This document shows, piece after piece, positions 8,076 to 15,480 of a DNA stretch of 25,326 nucleotides; the first letter of the stretch is position 1; each line of letters starts with the position of its first letter. The stretch lies in NCBI GenBank assembly GCA_044355655.1, contig JBIKXS010000044.1, forward strand, positions 1 through 25,326, given 5' to 3'. The notes beneath the pieces were generated by a model. The model made no database searches. It saw only the letters and a list, made by a program, of their open reading frames with translations, and was not told where the DNA came from. This stretch comes from UBA3064 sp023258775. GTDB lineage: Bacteria; Pseudomonadota; Gammaproteobacteria; Burkholderiales; Burkholderiaceae_E. Made by a program: the position numbers and the translations under genes.

Positions 8076-8166
8076 TATGGAAATGAATACAAAGTCCATG
8101 TGTTTTTCACAAGAAAGAGGCGGTATGTCTCAGCTTGGCAAGGCGATCACCTCGATCCAGTGGCTT

Positions 8167-8223
8167 CACGCACCAAGATGATGATTGATATGATCACCAA
8201 AACGGCGTGCATGCACCAAGATG
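8167..8223 (-). promoter_or_regulatory. Possible NtrC-type enhancer half-sites upstream of the urt promoter
   Basis: Two copies of CATCTTGGTGCRTG occur on the minus strand (8180-8167 and 8223-8210), 43 bp apart. A third partial TTTTGGTGATC lies between them. Each contains TTGGTGC, one arm of the NtrC palindrome (TGCACCNNNNTGGTGCA). A GTGCATGCAC palindrome lies at 8207-8216. The sites are about 120-175 bp upstream of the predicted start, a usual enhancer distance. No complete NtrC palindrome is present, so this is tentative. Confidence 0.4.
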
Positions 8224-8224
8224 G

Positions 8225-9835
8225 CTATAGACTTTGATCGCGTAATTGACGTTTTAGAATTTTCCCGCTTGGATTTTTCGGAAGACTCTCAACAAAGACC
8301 ACGCGCTTAGGACATTTAAAGCCCGCCAAATAACGATGGCAGTGATCAATGACTGCTTGTTCCATAAGCTGATGACCTGTCTTGATCACCACAAAGGCCG
8401 TTACCGCCTCCACCCATTTTGGATCGGGCAGGCCGATGACGGCGACTTCACTCACCTCACTGAGCCGGTAAATCATCTCCTCGACTTCGCGACTCGCCAC
8501 ATTCTCACCACCGGTCTTGATCATGTCCTTTTTACGATCAACCACGGTGATGTAGCCCTCTTCATCAATCGTTGCCAGGTCACCGCTATGAAACCAAGCC
8601 CCCATAAATGCCTCGGCGGTTTTTTGCGGATCGTCCAGATAGCCCATCATCAAATGTGGGGAACGATGAACGATTTCGCCGACAACACCAGGCGGTACGT
8701 CGCGCATGTCATCATCGACTACTCTGGTTTCAACATGCAACACAGGCTTTCCGCAGGAACCAGCCTTGCGCAACTGATCTTCGGGTTGCAACATCGTGGC
8801 AAGCGGTGCAATTTCGGTTTGACCGTATAGATTCCAGAAACGAACCTGTGGGAGCCTTGAGGTGAGTTCCTTCAAGACCTCGACCGGCATGATTGACGCA
8901 CCGTAATAGGCTTTGCGAAGACTCGCCATGCGTGTTGAGGAGAAACCTGGATCGCGTAGCATGCCAATCCACACGGTGGGTGGTGCAAAAAAACTGTTGA
9001 TCTCGTGTTCTTCGATCAAGGCAATAAGCTGCGATGGGATGGGTTTTGAAACAATCAAATTTTGTGCGCCAATGTAAATCGATGGCCCAAAAAAGACATC
9101 GAGTTGCGCACAGTGGTATAGCGGCAATGCATGCAAAAGCTTATCTTCTGCCCTCACCTCCGCATCAACCACGCAGCTCACATACTGCGAAAGTATTGCC
9201 TCATGACTGAGCATTGCACCCTTGGGTGAGGACTCGGTACCACTGGTATAGACAATTTGTGCCAGGTGCTGCGATTGCGTGTGGACCTCGCCAATTGCCA
9301 GGGCACGGGGAGCTTGTTCCAGTAATTGCGCTAAGGACTTTATACCTTTTGGGCTTTCAGCGCTGTTCTCCGAAGGTAAACCAAAGCGATGCTTTAACAA
9401 AGGCGCCTGGCGTTGCGCTTGCTCAGCAAGTTCCGCGTGTTCGACATCACAGGCAAGTGCAACAAGTTTGGCATGCGCAAGAATATAGGCGACTTCATCA
9501 GCCTTGAGCATAAAATTGATCGGTACAAGAACCGCACCGAGCCTTGCCACTGCAAATCGCCAAAGCGCAAAGGCATGCGAGTTTCGAGCGAGAATACCGA
9601 TCCGGTCTCCCGCACCGAGCCCGTCCTGCCTCAAGGCCGCGGAAAGTTGACTGACTAATCGGTCGAATTCGGCATAAGTCCAGCGCGTCTCACCGCAACA
9701 AATCGCCATACGATTGGGATAGCGCAAAGCTGATCGATGCACAATGTCGGCAAGTTGATGGCTTCGCAGACGCGCATCACTTGTGCTATCGCCAGCCTGT
9801 AGACGCTGCTCGGTGGATATTGACCCAGAGTTCAT
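8225..9835 (-). CDS. AMP-dependent acyl-CoA synthetase/ligase
   Basis: 536 residues from ATG 9835, with a GGGAG ribosome-binding site about 6 nt upstream. This is the ANL superfamily (acyl-adenylate then thioester with CoA). The phosphate-binding loop YTSGTESSPKGAMLSH is at about 196-211, 'NLYGQTE' at about 335-341, 'WFHSGD' with the ribose-binding Asp at about 414-419, the hinge region 'DRKKDMIKTGGENV' at about 433-446, and the catalytic Lys in 'NPSGKILKR' near 525. Length and motifs fit medium- or long-chain fatty acid or aromatic-acid CoA ligases (FadD3/FadK-like), but the substrate cannot be read from sequence. It is divergent from the D-2-hydroxyacid dehydrogenase across a 68-bp gap that must hold both promoters. 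It ends just upstream of the urt regulatory region. Confidence 0.9.
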   Translation of the reverse strand: MNSGSISTEQRLQAGDSTSDARLRSHQLADIVHRSALRYPNRMAICCGETRWTYAEFDRLVSQLSAALRQDGLGAGDRIGILARNSHAFALWRFAVARLGAVLVPINFMLKADEVAYILAHAKLVALACDVEHAELAEQAQRQAPLLKHRFGLPSENSAESPKGIKSLAQLLEQAPRALAIGEVHTQSQHLAQIVYTSGTESSPKGAMLSHEAILSQYVSCVVDAEVRAEDKLLHALPLYHCAQLDVFFGPSIYIGAQNLIVSKPIPSQLIALIEEHEINSFFAPPTVWIGMLRDPGFSSTRMASLRKAYYGASIMPVEVLKELTSRLPQVRFWNLYGQTEIAPLATMLQPEDQLRKAGSCGKPVLHVETRVVDDDMRDVPPGVVGEIVHRSPHLMMGYLDDPQKTAEAFMGAWFHSGDLATIDEEGYITVVDRKKDMIKTGGENVASREVEEMIYRLSEVSEVAVIGLPDPKWVEAVTAFVVIKTGHQLMEQAVIDHCHRYLAGFKCPKRVVFVESLPKNPSGKILKRQLRDQSL

Positions 9836-9903
9836 GGCAAGCTCCCATTTTTGTCAATGTAACGAAACTTAGCATCTACACAAAACATAACAAGGTGATA
9901 GGC

Positions 9904-10962
9904 ATGAAGCAAAAGCAGGTCGTCCGTTTTGATGTCTGGTATGACTCGATTCTGGAACAACGTTTCGCACAAGAGGCCGATATAAGTCTCGTCACCGTGA
10001 AACGACAGGGGGAAGACAGGGCTGCACTTGAAGCGCTTGCGAGCGCTCATGTTTACCTAATCACAGCCGCTAAGGACGAGCTACCAAAAGCCTGGTGGGT
10101 CCATGAAAAACTCATCGATCAATGCCCCCAACTGCTTTGTGTTTCAAGCAGCGGTGCAGGATTTGATACAGTTAATGTCGAGGCATGTACGAAGGCAGGC
10201 ATTGCCGTGCTTAATCAAAGCGGCTGTAATGCGAGGTCTGTGGCAGAGCATGCGCTTGGGCTTATGCTTGGGCTTAGCCACCGGCTTGGCGAAGGCGATC
10301 GGATGCTACGCAGCGCTGATCGCTCTTTTTCAAGAGAAGACCTGATGGGGTCCGAATTAGGCGGTAAAACCCTGGGCATCGTCGGCATCGGCATGGTTGG
10401 GCGTGAACTGGCAAAGCTAGCCCATGCTTTCGACATGCGGGTCATTGCCTACGATCCATTGTTAAATCCATTAACGATTCGCGAGCGCGGCGCAGAAGCT
10501 GTTTCACTTGAAGCATTGCTCGCCTCCTCCGATGTTGTCAGTCTTCACTGCCCACGCGATGCAAGCAGCATCGGCATGTTCAACGCGAAGCGCTTCGAAG
10601 CGATGAAGCCAGGCGTGTGGTTTATCAGCACCGCCCGAGGTGGCATCCATGATGAAGCTGCGCTACACCAAGCGCTTGAACAAGGTAAGCTTGCCGGGGC
10701 AGGGCTTGATGTGTGGGATCACGAACCTCCGCCCTCCGATCACCCCTTAGTCCAACACCCCAAGGTTATTTCAAGCTTTCATACCGCAGGTGTCACAAGC
10801 CAAGCCCGATACAGAGCAGCGCTTTGGGGCGCTGAACAAGTTATTGACTTTTTAGGTGGCGTGAAGCCGCCGCGGCTTGTTAATCCCGAAGTCTGGCCCA
10901 AGCTTGAGAGCCGGCTTGCGAAGGCCATGAATGCCTATGGATGGGCACGCAGATCGATTTGA
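9904..10962 (+). CDS. D-isomer-specific 2-hydroxyacid dehydrogenase family protein
   Basis: 352 residues from ATG 9904, with AAGGTGAT about 5 nt upstream. An upstream in-frame start at 9781 would run into the divergent ligase gene and is unlikely. The fold is that of D-lactate/phosphoglycerate dehydrogenases. The Rossmann motif GIGMVGRE is at about 161-168. The catalytic triad positions are Arg in 'STARGG' (about 245), Glu in 'WDHEPP' (about 274) and His in 'SFHTAG' (about 293). It should reduce a 2-keto acid or oxidise a D-2-hydroxy acid with NAD(P) in the cytoplasm; the substrate is unknown. The 3' end overlaps the convergent HAD gene by 28 nt. Confidence 0.92.
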   Translation: MKQKQVVRFDVWYDSILEQRFAQEADISLVTVKRQGEDRAALEALASAHVYLITAAKDELPKAWWVHEKLIDQCPQLLCVSSSGAGFDTVNVEACTKAGIAVLNQSGCNARSVAEHALGLMLGLSHRLGEGDRMLRSADRSFSREDLMGSELGGKTLGIVGIGMVGRELAKLAHAFDMRVIAYDPLLNPLTIRERGAEAVSLEALLASSDVVSLHCPRDASSIGMFNAKRFEAMKPGVWFISTARGGIHDEAALHQALEQGKLAGAGLDVWDHEPPPSDHPLVQHPKVISSFHTAGVTSQARYRAALWGAEQVIDFLGGVKPPRLVNPEVWPKLESRLAKAMNAYGWARRSI

Positions 10963-11615
10963 AGCAAGCTGCTGAGTTGATCGATGCTAGCGCTCGGATC
11001 GGTGACTTTGATCGTCTGCATGCCCATAGCTCTGGCAGGCTTTAGATTAATACCTAGATCGTCTAAATAAATACATCGTTCTGGATCCACATCGAGTGCT
11101 TCGGTCATCATCTTGTAGATCGCAGGATCAGGCTTTCTGATGCCAACAAGTGCGCTTTCGATGACATGATCAAACAAGCACATGATGTCGCGCTTATATA
11201 AATTCGCAAAAGAAAGCTTTGAATCTGAAAGCTTTGAATCTTGGGTTTGCAAGGTGGAGATCGCCTTGAAATTGTTGGTGATGCACCCTGTTTTCAGGGT
11301 TTCGCTGATGATTCTTAAGGCTTGCACCATCGCCGGTCTAATTGTTCCTGCGATTAAGGGCAGAATCTCCGAACCAGCAATACGATGCCCTAAGGACTCG
11401 CTTTCAAGCGCAAAAGCGAGATCAAAACCCTCGGCGCTCAACTCGTCCCGCTCAAGCCTTGCCCAAGCGTTGTGGTCCGGATTGTGACTGTTTACACGAC
11501 GGATAAATCCCGGCTCAATACCCTGCCGAATTTCGAAATCTGCGAAAGCCTCAAAAGGGCTTGAGGTGAGCACGCCTCCAAAATCCCATATCACCGCATC
11601 GAATTGACTTGCCAC
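10935..11615 (-). CDS. HAD-superfamily (subfamily IA) hydrolase
   Basis: About 226 residues. The longest frame begins at GTG 11621, but a GGAGGT site (11627-11622) abuts it directly. GTG 11615 sits 6 nt beyond that site, so I use it. HAD motif I is 'VIWDFGGVL' with nucleophile Asp near residue 11 and Gly where many phosphatases have the second Asp, as in haloacid-dehalogenase- and epoxide-hydrolase-N-terminal-like members. Motif II is 'CITNNF', motif III 'RKPDP' and motif IV 'CIYLDDLGINL'. The gene contains a perfect 15-bp tandem duplication (11212-11241) that repeats Asp-Ser-Lys-Leu-Ser in the cap/loop region after motif II. It overlaps the dehydrogenase tail to tail. Confidence 0.85.
   Translation of the reverse strand: MASQFDAVIWDFGGVLTSSPFEAFADFEIRQGIEPGFIRRVNSHNPDHNAWARLERDELSAEGFDLAFALESESLGHRIAGSEILPLIAGTIRPAMVQALRIISETLKTGCITNNFKAISTLQTQDSKLSDSKLSFANLYKRDIMCLFDHVIESALVGIRKPDPAIYKMMTEALDVDPERCIYLDDLGINLKPARAMGMQTIKVTDPSASIDQLSSLLQIDLRAHP
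11212..11241. repeat. Perfect 15-bp tandem duplication inside the HAD hydrolase gene
   Basis: GAAAGCTTTGAATCT occurs twice without mismatch at 11212-11226 and 11227-11241. On the coding (minus) strand it duplicates five residues (DSKLS DSKLS). The period keeps the frame. It lies in a loop between motifs II and III. Confidence 0.95.
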
Positions 11616-11664
11616 CGCCACACCTCCATTAAAGTTCGGATCACCATGCCACGCCGAGGAATCA

Positions 11665-12291
11665 ATGACTACGCCTACACCACTGACACGTGACCGCCTT
11701 GCCTACAGGCCCTACGACACCCTACCTGAAGATGCCAAGCCGCTTGCTGACTATATCCTCAAGATTTCCTCTGCTGGACTTGCCGGCCCCTACAACGCGC
11801 TGCTTCGCAGTCCCAAGATGGCCAAGCCCTGCCTTGAGTTACTTGACTACTTGCGTTTTCACTCCAGCATCTCCAAGCGTATGACCGAGTTTGCCATCCT
11901 GATCCAGGCACGCGTGGGTAATGCGCCTTTCGAATGGTGGGCACATGAACGTATCGGCCGCCGCGAAGGGCTTGACGATCGCATCATCAAGCCCCTATGG
12001 GAAGCCTACCGCCCTCGCGACATGGATCTTGAGGAACGACTTGTCTTTGAAATCTGCTCGCGCCTCAGTATCGAACAACGCATCCCCGATGCACTATGGG
12101 CTGAGGCGCTTGGACACTTCGGTGAGGCCGCACTGATCGATCTTGTTTCTGTAAGCGGTGTCTACAGTATGGTTTCCATGCTGTTAAATGCCGTCGAAGT
12201 CAGCGTGCCAGAAGGTGCACAAGCACTCCCCAAACTCAGCGCAGCGCTCATCCGGGAGCGTATGCTTGGCGAGAACAGCCATGATCATTGA
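11665..12291 (+). CDS. Carboxymuconolactone decarboxylase-like protein lacking the CxxC cysteines
   Basis: 208 residues from ATG 11665, with GAGG 5 nt upstream. The helical AhpD/CMD-like core shows 'KRMTEFAILIQARVGNAPFEWWAHERIGRREGL' spread over residues 71-103. At the position where AhpD has CxxCxxxH this protein has F-E-W-W-A-H, so a thiol peroxidase role is unlikely. Such CMD-like proteins often sit in aromatic degradation clusters and may act as decarboxylases or isomerases of lactones, but the reaction here is unknown. The last 11 nt overlap the ligJ start, implying coupled translation. The gene is divergent from the HAD hydrolase across about 50 bp. Confidence 0.8.
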   Translation: MTTPTPLTRDRLAYRPYDTLPEDAKPLADYILKISSAGLAGPYNALLRSPKMAKPCLELLDYLRFHSSISKRMTEFAILIQARVGNAPFEWWAHERIGRREGLDDRIIKPLWEAYRPRDMDLEERLVFEICSRLSIEQRIPDALWAEALGHFGEAALIDLVSVSGVYSMVSMLLNAVEVSVPEGAQALPKLSAALIRERMLGENSHDH

Positions 12292-13324
12292 TATTCACGG
12301 GCACTTCACAACCACACCGCCTCAGGTTTGGGCTTTTCGAGAGGCTCAAGTCTCAGCGCTCAGGGAGGGCCGCAAGCCCCCCGATCCACCAGTTGTCAGC
12401 GATGACGAGATCCGTGATGGCATTGAGAACAATCAATTACGCATCATGCGTGAGCGTGGTATCGATCTGACGATTTTCTCGCCCAAGGCCCTTGGCATGG
12501 ACCATCATCGCGGCGACGAAGCGACCAACAAAGTCTGGGCTGACTATGCCAACGCTTTGGTTCACCGTGTCTGCCAGCGCTACCCAAAGGACTTCGTGGG
12601 CGCCTGCCAGTTACCCCAGGCACCAGGGGTTAAGCCAGGTACATTTGTTTTCGATACCTTAGAACGTTGCATAGGCGATTACGGTTTTATTGCTGCAAAT
12701 CTCAATCCTGACCCAACAGGCGGCCATTGGTCAGACCCGCCACTTTGGGATAAAGATTGGTGGTACCCGCTTTACGAACAACTCTTGCGCTGGGATATTC
12801 CAGCGATGATTCATGTGAGTGGTTCTTGCAATCCGCACTTTCACGCCGTTGCGAGCCACTATATCAACGGTGACACCACCGCCTTTGTGCAGTTCATGAC
12901 CTCGTCGATCTTTGAGGATTTTCCTGAACTCAAGTTCATCATTCCGCATGGGGGCGGTGCAGTACCTTTTCACTGGGGGCGCTATCGCGGCATTGCGCAA
13001 GACATGGGACTGGCCGAACTCGAAGAAAAAGTGCTCAATAATGTGTATTTTGATACCTGCGTGTATCACCAGGCGGGCATCGATTTGATGCTCAAGGTAC
13101 TTCCCACGAAGAATGTTCTTTTCGCTTCAGAAACCGTCGGTGCCGTACGCGGAATCGATCGGCGAACCGGGCATTTTTACGATGATACAAAACGTTACAT
13201 CGAAGCCTCGGCAGAAGTTGACGAAATCGGCAGGCAGGCGATTTACTCGGATAATGCCTTGGGAGTTTATAAGCGATTAGGCGCCAAACTCAGTGCAATG
13301 CGTTCTAATAAAACAATCACTTAA
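12281..13324 (+). CDS. ligJ: 4-oxalomesaconate hydratase-type amidohydrolase (LigJ-like)
   Basis: 347 residues from ATG 12281. A frame extension to 12188 lies wholly inside the previous gene and is rejected. The start 'MIIDIHGHFTTTP' and the stretch 'PHGGGAVPFHWGRYRG' are distinctive of LigJ within the amidohydrolase-2 family. Expected metal and catalytic residues are present: H6 and H8 (HxH), H178 in 'MIHVSG', H223 in 'PHGGG' and E284 in 'LFASE'. LigJ hydrates 4-oxalomesaconate in the protocatechuate/gallate 4,5-cleavage pathway. It is coupled to a CMD-like gene and followed 29 bp later by an FAH-family gene; no ring-cleavage dioxygenase or LigK aldolase is in view. The very 3' end lies in a 13-bp duplication that includes the stop codon. 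Confidence 0.85.
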   Translation: MIIDIHGHFTTTPPQVWAFREAQVSALREGRKPPDPPVVSDDEIRDGIENNQLRIMRERGIDLTIFSPKALGMDHHRGDEATNKVWADYANALVHRVCQRYPKDFVGACQLPQAPGVKPGTFVFDTLERCIGDYGFIAANLNPDPTGGHWSDPPLWDKDWWYPLYEQLLRWDIPAMIHVSGSCNPHFHAVASHYINGDTTAFVQFMTSSIFEDFPELKFIIPHGGGAVPFHWGRYRGIAQDMGLAELEEKVLNNVYFDTCVYHQAGIDLMLKVLPTKNVLFASETVGAVRGIDRRTGHFYDDTKRYIEASAEVDEIGRQAIYSDNALGVYKRLGAKLSAMRSNKTIT

Positions 13325-13335
13325 AACAATCACTT
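13310..13335. repeat. 13-bp tandem duplication over the ligJ stop codon
   Basis: AAAACAATCACTT is present twice without mismatch (13310-13322 and 13323-13335), followed by AAG. The first copy encodes the last residues, and the junction with the second copy forms the TAA stop. A second TAA would be formed by the following bases after the second copy. The period is not a multiple of three. Confidence 0.93.
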
Positions 13336-13353
13336 AAGCGTCAAAGGTAAGTC

Positions 13354-14040
13354 ATGAACTATGTCATCGAAGTTCCAAAACAAGTATCGCTTCCGGTACA
13401 GGGCAGTGCGCAGCATTTCCCGGTGGCTCGTATTTTCTGTGTTGGTCGCAATTACGCAGAGCACGCACGTGAGATGGGCCACGACCCTAATCGCGAACCA
13501 CCGTTCTTTTTTATGAAACCTGCAACCGCCATCGTTGCCGGCGACGGCGAGTTTCCTTATCCAAGTTTGAGCCAGGACGTTCATCACGAGCTTGAGTTGG
13601 TGGTTGCCCTTGGCAAGGGGGGCAGTCAAATCGCTGAGGCCGATGCACTCAGCCATGTCTATGGCTACGCAGTAGGGCTCGATATGACAAGGCGCGATCT
13701 GCAAGGCGAAGCAAAAAAAATGGGGCGCCCCTGGGATACAGGCAAGGCTTTTGATTTTTCCGCACCCTGCTCAGCAATCGTACCTGCATCGAGCATTGGT
13801 CATCCAAGCAAGGGCGCTGTGGTGCTTGAAGTTAATGGCGAGATCAGGCAGCGAGGTGACCTACAAGACTTGATTTGGAACATTCCAGAAACAATTGCTT
13901 ATTTATCAACCCTGTTTTGTCTCATGCCAGGCGATCTGATTTACAGCGGAACCCCAGCGGGCGTTGGCCCTGTGAAGCCTGGCGATGTGATGAAAGGTAG
14001 CGTTGAAGGCGTTGGCCATTTAGTGAGCAAGGTGGTCTGA
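13354..14040 (+). CDS. Fumarylacetoacetate hydrolase (FAH)-family protein
   Basis: 228 residues from ATG 13354, with AAGGT 5 nt upstream. Length and sequence fit small YcgM/FAHD1-like members. 'IFCVGRNYAEHA' is near 27-38, metal ligands E79 and E81 lie in 'HHELELVVALG', D110 lies in 'GLDMTRRD', a Lys lies in 'DTGKAFD' near 131, and 'YSGTPAGVGP' is at about 197-206. Family members hydrolyse C-C bonds in acylpyruvates such as fumarylpyruvate, or decarboxylate oxaloacetate. Next to ligJ, a role in ring-cleavage product breakdown (fumarylpyruvate or a related keto acid) is likely but not proven. The stop codon lies within the first unit of a 23-bp tandem repeat. Confidence 0.9.
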   Translation: MNYVIEVPKQVSLPVQGSAQHFPVARIFCVGRNYAEHAREMGHDPNREPPFFFMKPATAIVAGDGEFPYPSLSQDVHHELELVVALGKGGSQIAEADALSHVYGYAVGLDMTRRDLQGEAKKMGRPWDTGKAFDFSAPCSAIVPASSIGHPSKGAVVLEVNGEIRQRGDLQDLIWNIPETIAYLSTLFCLMPGDLIYSGTPAGVGPVKPGDVMKGSVEGVGHLVSKVV

Positions 14041-14088
14041 CCTTAGTGAGCAAGGCCGTCTGACCTTACTGAGCAAGGTGGTCTGACC
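14020..14088. repeat. 23-bp tandem repeat, three units, spanning the FAH stop and reaching the MFS stop
   Basis: Units run at 14020-14042, 14043-14065 and 14066-14088. Each starts TTA(G/C)TGAGCAAGG and ends GTCTGACC. Unit two differs from unit one at two positions and unit three at one. The first unit holds the last codons and TGA of the FAH gene, and the last base of the third unit is the first base of the MFS stop codon on the other strand. The array is therefore the whole intergenic gap. Each unit can fold as a small hairpin (AAGGT...ACCTT with GGTCTG in the loop), so it could act as a weak bidirectional terminator. Confidence 0.95.
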
Positions 14089-15335
14089 TAAGCCGCTGCG
14101 CTCACAAGCCTCGGTGGGGCTTCTCGCACAGGGAGACTCACCGCGGCGGCAAACAAGGCAAGTGCCATATCGGCAAACCACATCCACTGATAGCTGCCGG
14201 TTGACTCAATCGCAATCCCACCAAGCCAGGCGCCTAAAAATCCACCGATTTGATGCGATAAGAGGGTAAGTCCGAATAATGTCGCCAGGTGCTTCACGCC
14301 AAAAAGCTTAGCGACCAGACCAGCAGTGGGCGGCACGGTTGCCAGCCAGGTCAGGCCGATGACCGCCGAAAAAATATAAAGCGTTTCTGGTGTTTTTGGC
14401 GCAAGTAGATAAAGACCGATGGCCATTGCCCTACTTGCGTAAAGCCCCGCCAACAATACCCGCATCCGCCAACGCGTGGCCATCCATCCGATTAAAAGGC
14501 TTCCCGCTATATTAAATAAACCGATAATTGCCAGCGCATTGCCCGATACGCTTGGTGACAGATCACAAAGCTGAACTTCGGTCGGCAAATGGGTTACGAG
14601 AAAGGCGATGTGAAAGCCACACGTAAAAAAACCAGCGTGTAATAGCCAGTAACTTTTATCACGAACTGCGATCCTCAACTGCTCCTTCAAGCTTGGGCCC
14701 TCAACCACTGTCGTCGACCCTGCTTGACTTGGTGCCCGCAAGATCCACACCAAGGGCAAGGCAATCAAAGCGATCGCGGCAACCGACCAAAGACTCTTCT
14801 CCCAACCGACCCAAGCGATCAAACCTGCCGTAATCGGCGCAAAAATAAACTGCCCAAGCGATGAACCAGCGTTGATCACCCCCGATGCAAAGGGCCGCTT
14901 TTCCGCAGGAATGCGATTCGCCACCGCACCCATGAGCAATGAAAAACTACCGATACCAGCGCCTGCGGCTTGAATCACCCCAAGCGCAATGACGAGGCCA
15001 AGTGTGGTGGTCATGAAGGGTGTGATCACCGAACCAAGAATCATCAAAAGCACGCCAACAGCAAGCATCGGTGCATAACCGACACGCCCAGCAAGCGCGC
15101 CCGATAAAGGTTGAACAGCACCCCATACGAACTGCCCTACCGCCATCGCAAAAGCGATATTCGCAATGCCCAAACCGGTATCGGTGTTCATCGGCGACAC
15201 ATACATCCCGGTGGTTTGTCTTGCCCCCTGGGTAATCGCCAAAATGATGGCAGCGCTTAAGGTGATGAGCCACACCGAGGCATAAGTAGATTGACGCACG
15301 TTGTTTAAAGAATTCCTGAAACGGAGATACAGCAT
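14088..15335 (-). CDS. Major facilitator superfamily transporter
   Basis: 415 residues with about twelve hydrophobic segments. The layout is typical MFS: the N-terminal half with 'AMAVGQFVWGAVQPLSGALAGRVG' (the motif-A region near residues 64-87), a central cytoplasmic loop around 'SQAGSTTVVEGPSLKEQLRIA', then six further helices. It resembles the monocarboxylate/oxalate-formate-type (OFA/YbfB-like) carriers often found by organic-acid catabolic genes, so uptake of an aromatic or dicarboxylic acid is plausible; the substrate is not readable. ATG 15335 has no obvious ribosome-binding site, and a GTG at 15299 is an alternative start. It is convergent with the FAH gene and divergent from the Bug-protein gene. 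Confidence 0.88.
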   Translation of the reverse strand: MLYLRFRNSLNNVRQSTYASVWLITLSAAIILAITQGARQTTGMYVSPMNTDTGLGIANIAFAMAVGQFVWGAVQPLSGALAGRVGYAPMLAVGVLLMILGSVITPFMTTTLGLVIALGVIQAAGAGIGSFSLLMGAVANRIPAEKRPFASGVINAGSSLGQFIFAPITAGLIAWVGWEKSLWSVAAIALIALPLVWILRAPSQAGSTTVVEGPSLKEQLRIAVRDKSYWLLHAGFFTCGFHIAFLVTHLPTEVQLCDLSPSVSGNALAIIGLFNIAGSLLIGWMATRWRMRVLLAGLYASRAMAIGLYLLAPKTPETLYIFSAVIGLTWLATVPPTAGLVAKLFGVKHLATLFGLTLLSHQIGGFLGAWLGGIAIESTGSYQWMWFADMALALFAAAVSLPVREAPPRLVSAAA

Positions 15336-15380
15336 AAACTAAACAAAGCACTTGCCCGTTTCAGACAAGTCGTCTTAACT

Positions 15381-15421
15381 TGGATTTGAAGCTGGATTGG
15401 ATCTCAAGCTGGATCTCCAGC
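15381..15421. repeat. Degenerate short repeats in the leader of the Bug-protein gene
   Basis: 'TGGATTTGAAGC', 'TGGATTGGATCTCAAGC' and 'TGGATCTCCAGC' follow one another (15381-15392, 15393-15409, 15410-15421). They share a TGGAT...AGC frame with length differences. The stretch is upstream of the chosen start at 15481 and probably non-coding. Confidence 0.5.
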
Positions 15422-15480
15422 AGGTCTTCTCTAGTCATCAGCGAAGCACTGACTCTCCCACTAACCGGAGTACAACTCTT

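Noticed and set aside
9781..9903. Longer start for the 2-hydroxyacid dehydrogenase
   Set aside because: It would overlap the 5' end of the divergent ligase gene; ATG 9904 has a good ribosome-binding site.
9836..9903. Sigma-70 promoters in the divergent gap
   Set aside because: TTGTCA/TTGTTA-like boxes exist but no acceptable -10 at proper spacing was found, so no coordinates are offered.
10255..10280. Local repeat CTTGGGCTTA in the dehydrogenase gene
   Set aside because: It encodes the conserved family helix 'EHALGLMLGL', so it is explained by protein conservation and codon use.
12188..12280. Upstream extension of the LigJ-like protein
   Set aside because: It is wholly inside the CMD-like gene, and the family start 'MIIDIHGH' matches ATG 12281.
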